Shown in pieces: positions 34,822 through 46,700 of a stretch of DNA of 64,000 nucleotides. Position 1 is the stretch's first letter. The number at the start of each line of letters is the position of its first letter. Below the pieces are notes generated by a model. It saw only the letters and a program-made list of their open reading frames with translations, had not been told where the DNA came from and searched no databases. This DNA is from Amyelois transitella (Eukaryota; Arthropoda; Insecta; Lepidoptera; Pyralidae): assembly GCF_032362555.1 (NCBI RefSeq), contig NC_083519.1:3675501-3739500 (forward strand), read 5' to 3'. The translations under genes were made by a program, and so were the position numbers.

Positions 34822-37018
34822 TCTGCTAATATTGAGTACCAGCTCTAACAACCATTATGAAGGAAGTGCGAGTATTATTTTAGTAAATAGATTTAATCGT
34901 AAGGCACCGCATTGTCACGAGAAAGCGCAATAACGTGCCGGAAGACAGTTCATGTCTATTTCTGTAACATAAAAAAAAAATACTACATTACACACTACTT
35001 AATAATTGCAAAATTGAAAGGCAAATACTTTGAATGAGTACGAAATTAACTATGGCATTCAATAATAAAGAACATTATTGACAATGACGGTTATGAAGCC
35101 CTAATATAAGCAATAACATTAGTAACCTGTCTGTAAATCTAAAACAAAAAATAAAATCAATAAATTGGTAAGTAATTACTCCATGAGAGCAACCTAATCA
35201 TCTTACTACAAAAGAAAAAGATTAAAACTTACTGCATTATCAATTTATCATCGGAAATAGTATAAATTTTTTGTCCACTTCCAAACCCCACAGCAGGCGT
35301 GCAACATATGACAAAATACCAGCAGAAAATAGGATTTTTCGTAAGTTTCACGATTTTCACATAAAGTTACTTGATAGATTATTGTTTGTACACTGATCAA
35401 AGACACTTAAAACAAATAATAATAACGCATCCAATGCATTTTTATTTACGACTCACAATATTCCAAACAACACACGCCACATTCACGATGTAATTTGTGA
35501 TGAAATTTCCACCAGAGGGCGTCTCTCAAAGTAAAGAAAGTTTTAATGGCAAAGACGTCAAACTCTACAATGCCGTGCCGTGCGCTGTGCCATTACAAAA
35601 GTTTGAACCTATGCCAAAGTTAAGACTCGTTAACACGAGACTTAACTTGGCTAACTAGAACTGTACTATCACAAAGCCTTAATACTAAATTTCACAAAGG
35701 CCACCATGTAATATGTTATAAAATGTGCCCTAATAAAAAGTTGACAGACAAGAAAACACATGTCGTTCGTCGATGTCACCGGTAACACTGTCGGCGGCCA
35801 GCTCATTTCGCAAAAGCAAAGAATAGCGGTTGCTTTTTAGCGCGGGAATTGCGCTGGAGTTCTTGGTGAAATACCGCAATAGCACCATTTATTTTTCAAA
35901 TTATTAATTTATTTTCCTTTTTTTATATACGATATGATTTTAAGTAAGTTAAATATATTTTAATTAGTTTTTAACATGAAATTATTTTGTAATGTTTTCA
36001 TTTTTACAAGAGCAATACATTGCAAGATAGACGTAATCACGAGTATACTAATGTAACTCCTGAGCGCAAACTTTGTACGTGATGAAATCACAGAGTAAAT
36101 GTTATTTCATTGATTACTAGCTATTGCCTGCGGCTTCACTCACAGACTTTGTTTCCTGAATAAAAGGTATAAGGTATCTCTCTATTTATACTCCGTACCT
36201 AAGTACTCTTAAAGACTGTAGGCATACTTGAGAAAACTTTTGTCCGCGAATTTTCTTCCGCTTCCGTGGGAGTTTGCTAAACAAACATGCCAAATTAACT
36301 AAATTTATTATTAAATAGCATATCCCGCGGTTTTGCTCGGCACAGTGTAATTCAAAGACAATCCTATGGGAACATACATTCTCATATTCGGGACGAGGAC
36401 GACTGATACCCTAATTATGTCCTTTTTAGTGCCTTAATTTGTTTGTTGCATCTTCATGCTTTATCTACTCAACCAATATTAAATCTTTGCATGTACTTTT
36501 GTACCTTTGTTAGAAATTAACGCGTATCTTTTTAGGATTCCGTTTATAGGTACTGCAACAGTTCAATATTTAAATGATTCATACTTCGAAGTAAAAAAAT
36601 AATTACTGTTCCTGATGGTAATTTTTCGCGGTTTATAGATAGTAATACTAGCTGTGCCCGTGACTCTGTCCGCGTGGAATAGTTATTTTGGGCATCATTG
36701 AATCATGATTTTTTGTGTGATAAGTGCCTAATGTATTTGTATACGTAAAATGGTATCGTGTGAGTGAAACAAATTGAGACACGAATTCGATTATTAAGCT
36801 TTTGTATTGTGAAACTATGCATTGTAGACATTCTAATAGCGTCTGATGGATTTGTTACATAATAAAAATAAAAATGTCATTGTCAAAATGAATTTATGCC
36901 ATTGATTTTGAAGTTTGCGATTTTAGGTTATTTCTAATTATTATCTATGATGAATTTGTTCTAATTAAAAGACAATAAATAAATTTAATCAGTAACTACT
37001 CTGTTTTGAAGGGCTATA
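34822..37018. promoter_or_regulatory. Bidirectional upstream region between pygopus and mRpL2
   Basis: A GC-richer zone at about 35480-35870 probably contains the pygopus 5' end. Just before mRpL2 the sequence is AT-rich with no TATA box recognised. Between them, fragments resembling RTE-type LINE tails lie at about 36118-36420 (CTAGCTATTGCCTGCGGCTT) and 36650-36720 (CTAGCTGTGCCCGTGACTCT). No further coding sequence seen. Confidence 0.4.
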
Positions 37019-40000
37019 ATGGCTTTGAATAAATTATTTGCTAGCCTAACTATATCCTCCAACTTTATTAGCAGAAGAGCCATTCATGTATCTGCTATAA
37101 ATTGTGCTAGCAAACCTGATGTCATAAAACCTAAACCTGGATTTGGTAAAAGTTTCCGTCGTATTGTACATTTCCCAGACAAGTATACAGTGAAACCTTT
37201 AGAAGTTACAAATCTTGCGGGCAGAGATCCTGTAACTGGTGAGCTAAAGCATTATTTGTTATAAAACCCGCCGAAAATATACAAACAATCTCAAGTATTT
37301 TCCTCGTTAATTTATACTAACAACCACTGCTTTTGTTTTACAGGGCGTGTGGTAGCAAAAGGAATAGGTGGCGGAATAAAACACAAATACCACTGGATAG
37401 ATTGGCTGCGGGATGGGCCCACTGAAGGGCCTCCTCAGGAAGAAAAAGTTATACAGGTAAATTTATTTATTTTATAGCACTGAAACTAACTGATTCCAAT
37501 AATTTCCTCTTTTACTTTCATTATGGTCTATTCTTGAGTCCATTTTTTGCTGCTTTTTATAAACCTCAAAGTCTGCTAAAGGCAACATAATACATAAGTC
37601 GTACATAAAACATTGGGAAAAATTTGAAAAGGATTGTACAATCGCCAGCTATAACCAACCAATTGGTATTCTGGATGAACTTGTTCATTTTCACCTCCAA
37701 CAACTTTCTTAGAAGACAAAAGGATTTCCTATTATGTTATATTTTTAATTTTTTTTCAAATATATAAGGGACAAATAACATAGATTTGGTAAGCCTCAAA
37801 ATAAGTTCGAGACTTGTGTTACGAGATACTAACTCAATGATACTGTATTTTATAATAAACTAGCGACCCGCCCCGGCGTCGCGCGGGTGCAAAATTTTGT
37901 TATTATACATAAAAACCTTCCTCTTGAATCACTCTACCTGTTACAAAAAACCGCATCAAAACCCGTTGCGTAATTTTAAAGATTTAAGCATACAGACAAA
38001 CAGACTAAAATAGCGACTTTGTTTTATACTATGTAGTGATAGTGATACTTATATAAATAAACATTCAAGACCTAGGTCAATCAGAAAAGGTTCTTTTCTC
38101 ATCATGCCCTGGCCGTGATTCGAACCCCGGATCACCGGTGTCACAGACAGTGCGTACTACACAGGCCCGCAAAATTTTGTTACAGAAACCCCACAGCTTG
38201 TTTTTGAATTATTGTATAATTTTTAATTATAATATTTGTATAGGTATTTATTATTTTGCTTTCCAAACTTTTTAATGTAATGTAAACTTCAAAAGGTTAT
38301 GGAAGATGGTTGCAGAACAGCACACATAGCATTGGTGGCAGTCGGCGACAAACTGAAGTACATACTAGCGACTGAGAACATGAAAGCTGGTGATATCTTG
38401 AGGACATCTAGGTGCCTACCTAGAATTCCAGGTATAATGTTAAATGTGTTAACTATATCCACATACTATATCATAAGCAAATATTCTACAAGGCACATAT
38501 ACCTAGTAGGTTCCTACCTATACATACATAATATTATATCTCTTTCCTGGAGGTGTAGACAGAGACTACATGTTTCCACTTGCCACAGTCTTGGTTTACT
38601 TCTTTTTCTTCATCTGCATTCATAACTCTCTGCGAGCTGAGTTTCATACTCTTAATCTGATACTGTCTTTTTAAGCTTGCAATTGTTTTTGGGAATATAT
38701 TTTCAAAAAAAATTGCATTTGTGACATTAACATGTCCATTTTTCATTCATTCAACAAAATAGCTGTAGATTATCAATTTAAATTACAATAAAAGAGGATA
38801 AAATACAATACCATAAAATCTGTTAGTCATCATTCATCATCATAATTAACCTGCTGCCAATGATAAAGCATTTCATTTTATGTTTTCTTCTGACTTGATG
38901 CTAAGAAGCCTTGAGAATTTTTGATATCAATTCTTCTTTACTTATCCTTAGATAATTTATCCTTCCTTGATTTTTTTAAATGAAAGTGGTAAATTAAAAC
39001 AATATTTTTAATTCCAGTGAGAGCCAATGAAGGTGATGCGTATGTTTTAGGAGCTTTACCAACTGGTACACAGGTTCACTGCATTGAAAAGGAGCCAGGT
39101 AATAATACCTTATGATTTTTCAATCCACTACAAACATGTCAAATACTTTAAGGATGGTAATGCATGCAGCGTGTTTTTTATCTCGCACATAATAAAAATG
39201 TACATTTCTGAAGCATATTCTATCACTTGAGGTGCAGTATTAACGTTTTATAAAGTAACACTGATGTACCTGCACAGAAGTCAACTATTTGTATGGCTCG
39301 AAAATTTTTCAACCTATCAGCCTATCAGAGCGCCATTTGAATCACGCGAACCGAACTGTCCGCTATATGAGCGCAATAGCAGGATACATTTTGTTTTTTT
39401 ATTAAAAGTTTATTGTATGTACTTGTTGTGTACTTGACATTCATAAGACATCAATAGTGTCACTGTTCTTATGAATGTCAATTCCAAGCCATACAGCTGA
39501 ACGTGGCCTTGCAGTCTTTCGAGACTGTTGGCCGTCCATAATGCGACTTATAAAAGTGGTTATACTGTACCTATGTATAAATCATAGTCAAAGCCAGACC
39601 CTGGACTTCATACAGTCGTGAATTAGAGGTGGTTGATGATGTATGTGAAGTAATTTCGTACTGCGACTGCTGTCCACAAGTCCTAAACATTTTATACTCC
39701 CAAAATAAGTAAGAAACATAAATTAGTTTCACATTTTCTACTTTCAGGTTTCGGAGGTCTGTACATCCATGCGGCAGGCACATTTGGAACGATACTTAGG
39801 AAACAAGACGACAGAATAGTGGTTCAAATGCCTTCAAAGAGAACTTTCAGCTTTGATCAAATGTGCATGGCTGTTGTTGGTATGTTTATTTGTCTCTCTC
39901 TCCCTCATCTTTGCCCGTTCCGTCGCTTCTTCTACATTATAGTCCAAGATCCCAGAGCCGTAAGACACAACTTATTTTCTAAAGAATGGATCTTTCGATT

Positions 40001-42944
40001 CTCAGTAGTCTTTCATGTACTTTTAATACCTGCATATTTGTGAGACTTGCCCAGTGACACCTGCGCAGGTACCAGGCGAGAAAGGTAACTAAAAATCACA
40101 GTTACTTAACTTAAATTTTTATGACTGATTTTTATATATATTTTATAGACTATTACTCTGAAGTCTTATCAGAGAAGTCAAACGCTTTCCATGCGCCAGA
40201 ACTTTTGTCAGACGCTTTAAAGCTCTATCAAAAAAAAAATAACTTAATTTATTTTTAAATGTCTGACTTTTATATATGTTATTCAGATAACTATTACAAA
40301 GTTGTATTAAATCAGTCAGACAGTTTGTAATGACCAAACACCCCTTAAACACAAGAATTACTCAGCCTCGAGTATGAGCGCGATAGCACAATGCGCATGC
40401 GCGTCAGAGTAAAATATCTAATATTTGAAAAGTACTTACTGTTTTCAATTTCATATTTTTGCATATCTATTCAAATACGATGAAATTTATAATTAAAATA
40501 ATAATTCATCATTTTTAAAATAATATAATATATTGCATACTGTATATAAAAATAAAAATGTAAAAAAAATTCTCTATTTGTTTCAGTCAAAACATTAAAT
40601 GTACAGACAAAATATTTTTACCGTATTATATGTAGTATTTTGATTTTCAGTTTTTTTAATAAATACTCAAACAACACAAAAAAAAAATATTTTTAATAAT
40701 AAAAATTAATATATATCTTGTTATTGTTGGGACTCGAACTCGGACCGCCAACTTCACAGTCTCACGCGCTAACCACTGGACCATCCAAGCCGTTGCGGTG
40801 GTGTCGAAATTAAAGTAGACTACATACATATGGTCACGTCTATATCCCTTGCGGAGAAGACAGAGCCAACAGTCTTGAAAAGACTAAATGGCCACGTTCA
40901 GCTATTTGGCTTAATGATAGAATTGAGATTCAAATAGTGATAGGTTGCTCGCCCATCGCCTAAAAAAGAATCCCAAGTTTGTAAGCCTATCCCTTATGCC
41001 TTTCACTTATATTTATATGTTATAGGTTTACTATTACTATACTATTTTTTAATTGTTTATGATTTTATTTTTACGGAATATTCTGCCAGCAACGACAATC
41101 TAACTGATGATGAGGACGATGACTTGAGTGGACAGTATTGAGATTTAATAAATGATGAAAATTCAAATGATTATTTTGATGATGAAGATGATAAAGAGAC
41201 AATAAAATAATTATTCAATTGATTAATCATAATTAATTATTTTTTTATTGAAATTATTATAATAGATATATTTTTTTAAATAAATTAAAAATCATTCTTT
41301 TTGAAAGGCTATTGCTACAAAAAAATTCATTTTCCCCTATTTATATGCAATATATTATATTATGAAAAAATGATTAAAATGGTGCCGTGTGGTTCCCGGC
41401 ACCAATAAAAAAAAAAGAATAGGACCACTCCATCTCTTTCCCATGGATGTCGTAAAAGGCGACTAAGGGATAGGCTTACAAACAAGGGATTCTTTTTTAG
41501 GCGACAGGCTAGCAACCTGTCACTATTTGAATCTCAATTCTATCATTAAGCCAAATAGCTGAACGTGGCCTTTCAGTCTTTTCAAGACTGTTGGCTCTGT
41601 CTACCCCGTAAGGGATATAGACGTGATGATATGTATGTATGTATGTATGTATTAATTATTATTTTAATTATAAATTTCATCGTATTTGAATAGATATGCA
41701 AAAATATGAAATTGAAAACAGTAAGTACTTTTCAAATATTAGATATTTTACTCTGACGCGCATGCGCATTGTGCTATCGCGCTCATACTCGAGGCTGAGT
41801 AATTCTTGTGTTTAAGGGGTGTTTGGTCATTACAAACTGTCTGACTGATTTAATACAACTTTGTAATAGTTATCTGAATAACATATATAAAAGTCAGACA
41901 TTTAAAAATAAATTAAGTTATTTTTTTTTTGATAGAGCTTTAAAGCGTCTGACAAAAGTTCTGGCGCATGGAAAGCGTCTGACTTCTCTGATATGACTTC
42001 AGAGTAATAGTCTATAAAATATATATAAAAATCAGTCATAAAAATTTAAGTTAAGTAACTGTGATTTTTAGTTACCTTTCTCGCCTGGTACCTGCGCAGG
42101 TGTCACCGGGCAAGTCTCACAAACATGCAGGTATTAAAAGTACTACTGAGAATCGAAAGATCCATTCTTTAGAAAATAAGTTGTGTCTTACGGCTCTGGG
42201 ATCTTACTCTATTAGAAGTTTGGGAACGGTAGTAATAGATTTAATTACAAATATTGTGTTGACGTCATCAAGTGATACCCCCTATTTTGAAAATAAATCT
42301 TTTTTTAAATGTAATGATTTTTACCGCGCAAAAATAACGGCGCCGATCACCGCGCTGATGATGTTGACCTGATGACCTTCCCAGGCACGATTCGGGGCGG
42401 ACTTTTTGACTAATATGATAATTACCCAATTTTTTTTTAATAATTATAAATAATAAAGTAGGTAAGATTAATTACCATGAAATATTTTTATAAGTGTCGG
42501 TAAACATTTCCGTCCGGAAACGATTTGAAGAGCCATACGACGGTGGAGTCCCCTTTTGGACGACAGAGGAGGAACCTATTCATAACTTTGGAATTTATGA
42601 TGACGATTTTTGGACTTGTCCCTTAGTATACATATCTATTAGTTTAAAAAAAATATACAATAAACATAAATATAGGCACGCCCTTCTCCCAAAAGGATAG
42701 GCAGAGACAAAATTGACGAATTATTTATGTTTTTCCAGGGCGGCTTTCAAACGTGGATCACGGCGATACTCCGATCGGTTCGCCGCAAAGAAACCGCTGG
42801 CTCGGCAACCGACCTCGTTCGGGGCTGTGGAAACGCAAAGATGGCCGCCACGGACGCAAGATTCGGCCGCCGAAGCCGGTCAAGGAAATTTTCTTCAATA
42901 AATCGCAATTATCCAAGCCTGTCCAGTTGACAATGACGCCTTGA
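37019..42944 (+). CDS. mRpL2: Mitochondrial ribosomal protein L2 (uL2m)
   Basis: Component of the large subunit of the mitochondrial ribosome, near the peptidyl-transferase centre; nuclear-encoded and imported. Six exons join cleanly: 37019-37238, 37344-37456, 38296-38431, 39018-39098, 39748-39879 and 42739-42944, making 295 residues. The N-terminus ([20 protein letters not shown]) is basic and lacks acidic residues, like a mitochondrial targeting peptide. L2 landmarks follow: [20 protein letters not shown] (exons 1-2), [50 protein letters not shown], and in the last exon [20 protein letters not shown] and [20 protein letters not shown], containing the conserved L2 histidine region. Intron 5 (39880-42738) hosts a 2.3 kb fold-back element. 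The gene is divergent from pygopus and convergent with Atg7. I saw no AATAAA close behind the stop. Confidence 0.96.
37809..38165 (-). repeat. SINE interrupted by an RTE-type LINE tail
   Basis: The SINE runs in minus orientation: its tRNA-like head is at about 38100-38165 (plus-strand CGTGATTCGAACCCCGGATC and the GTGTCACAGACAGTG region), and its tail part is at 37809-37858 (GACTTGTGTTACGAGATACT and CTGTATTTTATAATAAA). A related copy lies at about 44895-45075. At about 37859-38036 it is interrupted by CTAGCGACCCGCCCCGGCGT through TAAAATAGCGACTTTG, a plus-strand LINE tail. It lies in intron 2 of mRpL2. Confidence 0.6.
38519..38680 (+). repeat. Family B interspersed repeat
   Basis: TACATACATAATATT, then CTCTTTCCTGGAGGTGTAGA and TTTCCACTTGCCACAGTC, then CATTCATAACTCTCTGCGAG match the family B copy at 10706. 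It lies in intron 3 of mRpL2. Confidence 0.65.
39455..39545 (+). repeat. Family A repeat fragment
   Basis: TTATGAATGTCAATTCCAAG, ACAGCTGAACGTGGCCTTGC and GAGACTGTTGGC match the middle of family A; both ends are missing. It lies in intron 4 of mRpL2. Confidence 0.5.
40728..40795 (-). repeat. tRNA-like SINE head inside the fold-back loop
   Basis: On the minus strand: TGGATGGTCCAGTGGTTAGC (A box) and GGTCCGAGTTCGAGTCCCAA (B box). The ends do not pair as an acceptor stem and the T arm is poor, so I read it as a SINE remnant, not a functional tRNA. Confidence 0.55.
40821..41010 (-). repeat. Family A repeat, minus copy in the fold-back loop
   Basis: Reverse complement of the family A body: plus strand ACATACATATGGTCACGTCT, ACAGAGCCAACAGTCTTGAA and GTTGCTCGCCCATCGCC. 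The 5' end of the repeat is truncated. Confidence 0.75.
41085..41210 (+). pseudogene. Acidic coding scrap in the fold-back loop
   Basis: A plus-strand frame reads [19 protein letters not shown], a stop, then [20 protein letters not shown] and another stop. Acidic N-termini of this kind occur in some DNA transposases (piggyBac among others), but the piece is too short to assign. It may be what remains of the element's own gene. Confidence 0.3.
41381..41652 (+). repeat. Family A repeat, full-length plus copy in the fold-back loop
   Basis: Starts GGTGCCGTGTGGTTCCCGGC and ends GGGATATAGACGTGATGATA followed by five ATGT units. It matches the reference copy at 28374 closely over its whole length. 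Confidence 0.8.
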
Positions 42945-43129
42945 ATGTAGTAATGTTTGTGAGATTATAGGAATGTACATAGTAACCTGTGTTTTATTGT
43001 ACACATACAAATATATTCACTGCTGAGGATGTCACAAGAATAGAACAAAAAAGCTCCAACCCCACCGGCCACAAATTTGTACTAACTCTGTACTTAACTC
43101 AATTATAAACAAACTAAAATCAGTTCATA

Positions 43130-43370
43130 TTCATATAGTCAGGTCTTTCCACGTTCCAACAGTCTTCACGAGACTGATAGACCACATTCAGCTGTTTAGC
43201 TTTATGATAGAATTGTGATTAAAATAATGACAGGTTGCTAGCCCATCGCCTAAAATAAGAATCCTAAGTTATATATAAGCCTATTCCTTAGTCACCTTTT
43301 ACGACATCCATGGGAAATGAGACGAAGTGGTCCTATTTTTTTTATATTGGTGCCAAGAAACCACACGGCA
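43130..43370 (-). repeat. Family A repeat, near full length
   Basis: Plus strand shows AGTCTTCACGAGACTGATAG, GACAGGTTGCTAGCCCATCG, CACCTTTTACGACATCCATG and, at the right end, GGTGCCAAGAAACCACACGG, the mirror of the family A start. Confidence 0.75.
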
Positions 43371-43438
43371 AAATGAAAATTTGTTAATCTTTAAATAGTT
43401 TCTTTTCACTTAGTTAGAATTGGTCTTCGTAGGTTTGT

Positions 43439-43505
43439 TATGTATGTATAAAATCACGTCTATATCCCTTACGGGGTAGACAGAGCCAACAGTCTTAAAA
43501 AAATT
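43439..43505 (-). repeat. Family A repeat fragment (3' end only)
   Basis: ATGTATGTATAAAATCACGT, then CTATATCCCTTACGGGGTAG and ACAGAGCCAACAGTCTT, the 3' portion of family A in minus orientation. Confidence 0.65.
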
Positions 43506-43774
43506 TCAATTTTTTTGGTTAACTGCTATCTAAAAAAAACCACGCAATTCGTAGCACAACAGTTTATTAAGTAATTACTTTGTCATTATATGCTTACACT
43601 TATAAAATAAAAAGTTACAAATATCACATTAAAATGTTTTTTTTTTTCATTGCACATCCAATATTTTTGAATATACTATACAAACATGATAGCTTTTGAG
43701 AAGTAGAGTAGTAGTTTTTTAGAAGTAATAATTTGATTCCTCTTTACGTAGGGCAAGAAGCAGCGATACCTTAT

Positions 43775-46700
43775 TCAATCTTCATCTTCGTCGTCGGACA
43801 ACGTTAAAACCTAGAAAGTTAATGAATGTCATTATGTGCGTAATAGTATATGTGCATGTTGTTAAGTGTATAAATTATTATATACTTAACAACATGCACA
43901 TATACTTTTGTACATCAATTGCTTATTCTTATATTTTTACCAGCCTGCTTTTCTTACATGTAATATGGCTTGTTTACTTTTGCTGACCTATCACTCAAGT
44001 TTATTGATTATCTTTTAAGTTTCTGGCTATATAAAAAGACTGCACCAAGAAAAAAATACAAACAGCATATATTTATTATAAAAAAAAACTGCCTGCAGAA
44101 AAGCTCAATCTCCCTATGGTTTTAATTAACGTGAACAGGTGATGTTTCTCTGTAGGCGACTACACATATGGAGTATAATATTATTTATTGTTAAACGAAC
44201 TTACCTCCATCATCTCTGCAGACAAATGCAACTTCGATAGGCCAGTAACATCTTCCAAATAGCTCCCGCTATTGAACGCTTTGAGCAAGAACTCTATGCC
44301 TTCCACTCTATACTTGTCTATGACCGTGTCCGAGCACGCTATGCACTGTTTGAATTTCGGGCACGTTGGCAGTATGGTCTGGTAAGCGTGGAGGAAGCCA
44401 CGTACGGAGTGGGGGACCGGACCGAGGACCCCTTGCATTTGTGGAATGTTTTGAGTTTCGTCGTTGATATTGTAAGCTGCCGGAGCGTCTACCCTGTAAT
44501 AATATTAGACATTTAATATTGATCAAAAAAACGCACTACGGTTTTCTTCTATGAATAAAATGGTCCATTGATTGGCCATTTTAGGGGTTAGGACTCCGTC
44601 GTTTTCTCAGGCATATCGTAAAAGGATACTAAGATTAGACACATTTATTTAGTGCAAATTTCCATGCTGGACTGGTACTGATGAAAAACATACTGCTTCT
44701 CTTCCCGTGCAGATTATAAAAATCAATCAAGGGAAAGGCTTATAAATTTGGGATTATTTTTAAGGCAATGAGCTAGCAACCTGCCTATCCTAATATAAAT
44801 TCCATCATTAATTAACTTTCTCTGATTGTTCTGGGTCTTGAATGTTTATCTATATTAGTATTTATCATAAAGTTCTCTTGAAGTTCATTGGAACTACTAT
44901 TCTATCGTTAACACAAGTCTAATACTAACTTAACGATAGTATATTTTATAATAAATGCATAATCCAACACCCAGGCCAATGAGAAGATGTTCGTTTCACA
45001 ACATTACCTGACCGGGATTGAACCCGGGACCAACTGTGCCACAGACGAGCACCACCGCTGCGCCACAGACAATGTCATATATTTTAAGATCAATGTTGGC
45101 AGATATATAATATGAATTTTGACGATATTGATAAATGAAGAGAGTTATGAATGTGGATGAAGCGAAAGACGTCTGCAGGGATCGTGGCAAGTGAAAAGAC
45201 GCGTCAATAAGAAAGGAAATATATACGGGACAGAGGCGTGATTTATGTATGTAATATGTATACCTTAAGTAAATAAATAAATCAGAAGTTTATACCTGAG
45301 TGGGTGTTGCAGTAGGCCCACAAGTAGTTCGACGGCTAACGCGCCCGCTATGGCCGCCACGCCGGGCCGGGTCACTGTGCATTGTTGGTCTAACGTCCTG
45401 TCTTTTAGTGACTGCAAAATAAAAGTAAATATACATTATTTATTTATTTATGTACTCAAAATTATATACAGGAGCATTTATTACAGTAATTCTAGTACAA
45501 AGGTACTACTTATTTCAAACTAGCGACCCGCCCCGGCTTCGCACGGATGCACAGCCGATACTAAATATATATCTATTAGAACTAACTAAAGGACCGCCCG
45601 AAAAGCGGCTAACTAAGTCTTGCTCCCGGCAAAAGTGTCACTTCTGCCTGCAGTCCCGGGCCGTGCAGCAGAAATCGTAATATTTTAATTTCACCACAAC
45701 TTCAAAACGAAACGTCCAATTTTAATCATTCAAAGACCAAATATTATCTATATAAACTGTACTTATTGATGAAATACTGTACTTATTTATTTTGATAAGG
45801 ATTAATAGCATGAGTAAAAAAACGCGTTTAAATGTAGACAAAAAAAAATTCAAGATTTTTTATATAAAAATGTGGTTGTTGTGCCTCACTCGACATAGAT
45901 AGGTATAGTGTGTTGCGGACTTTTTTGTAGATATTTATAAGATCTACAATTAATTAAAACATTTTATGGTTCTATCTTTTGTAGTTTAGGCAACGTACGC
46001 AAAATAAGTAGCTTTTTGGTTGATTTTTTTCAGTTTGTGTCCGAAAAATCCAAATATATTACGGAACCCTATTTTTTTCCAAAATAAAATATAGTCTATG
46101 ATAATGTAGCTTTCGAATGGTGAAAGAATTTTTAAAATCGGTCCAGTCGTTTTTGATCCTATTCATTACAACCAAACAAACAACGTTTTCCTCTTTATAA
46201 TATTAGTGTAGAAGAAATCTCTTCGAGTAGACCCATTCTTATTTTATATCGATTACAAGCTTTTATGAGAGCGTGTGTGGTTAAGGCGTATATGTACGTT
46301 GCATGGTAACAGGGTTCGAATCTTAATGCGGCAATATACCTACTTAATGACCTTTGCAGGAGGACCTAAGCCATATTGGATAATGGGTAGACGTCCAGTT
46401 GCTTGAATGTGCAGGTTTTCTCACGATGTTTTTCCTCACCGTATGAACACTGGTTAGCTCTCAAACTAATGTACATAACTCATGTGGGTGGGGTGTCTGG
46501 TGGGATTTGAACCTGTGCCTTCATGTGCAGCACGCATTTTAGTCGGACACATTATCGATTCGACTATAAAAAGTCGATAGGAAACTTACTTTTTGCTGTT
46601 TGGTTCCTAGCACTTTAGAATAGGACCAGACCACTAAAAGGAGACAAAGGGGTAGGCGAACAATGGCAACCTGTTACTATTGGAATCTCAATTCAATCAT

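Larger units (their letters stand above)
39951..42212. mobile_element. 2.3 kb fold-back element in the last mRpL2 intron
   Basis: The left arm (39951 to about 40507) and right arm (about 41654 to 42212) are inverted copies of about 555 bases, differing by only a few substitutions and a short insertion in the left arm. Outer ends read AAGATCCCAGAGCCGTAAGA. Both arms encode the same spurious 60-odd-residue ORF in mirror image. The loop (40508-41653) contains a tRNA-like SINE head (about 40728-40795, -), a family A copy in each orientation (40821-41010, -; 41381-41652, +), and an acidic coding scrap between them (about 41085-41210). I found no convincing target duplication, so the exact ends are uncertain by a few bases. 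It is non-autonomous. Confidence 0.8.
42945..43774. other. Interval between mRpL2 and Atg7 (tail to tail)
   Basis: It contains both 3' UTRs. A family A copy lies at 43130-43370 (-) and a second minus fragment at 43439-43505. TTTATT at 43563-43568 is an AATAAA on the minus strand and may end the Atg7 mRNA, about 207 bases after the stop. Confidence 0.5.

Noticed and set aside
40143-40352. A 69-residue ORF that also appears at 41808-41996
   Set aside because: The same peptide occurs in mirror image because it lies in the inverted arms of the fold-back element; it has no coding features.
40728-40795. Possible tRNA gene
   Set aside because: A and B boxes are present, but the acceptor and T stems do not pair. 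It is better explained as a SINE head.
42713-42930. Alternative frames across the last mRpL2 exon
   Set aside because: Only the third frame continues from exon 5 in phase and encodes L2 sequence.
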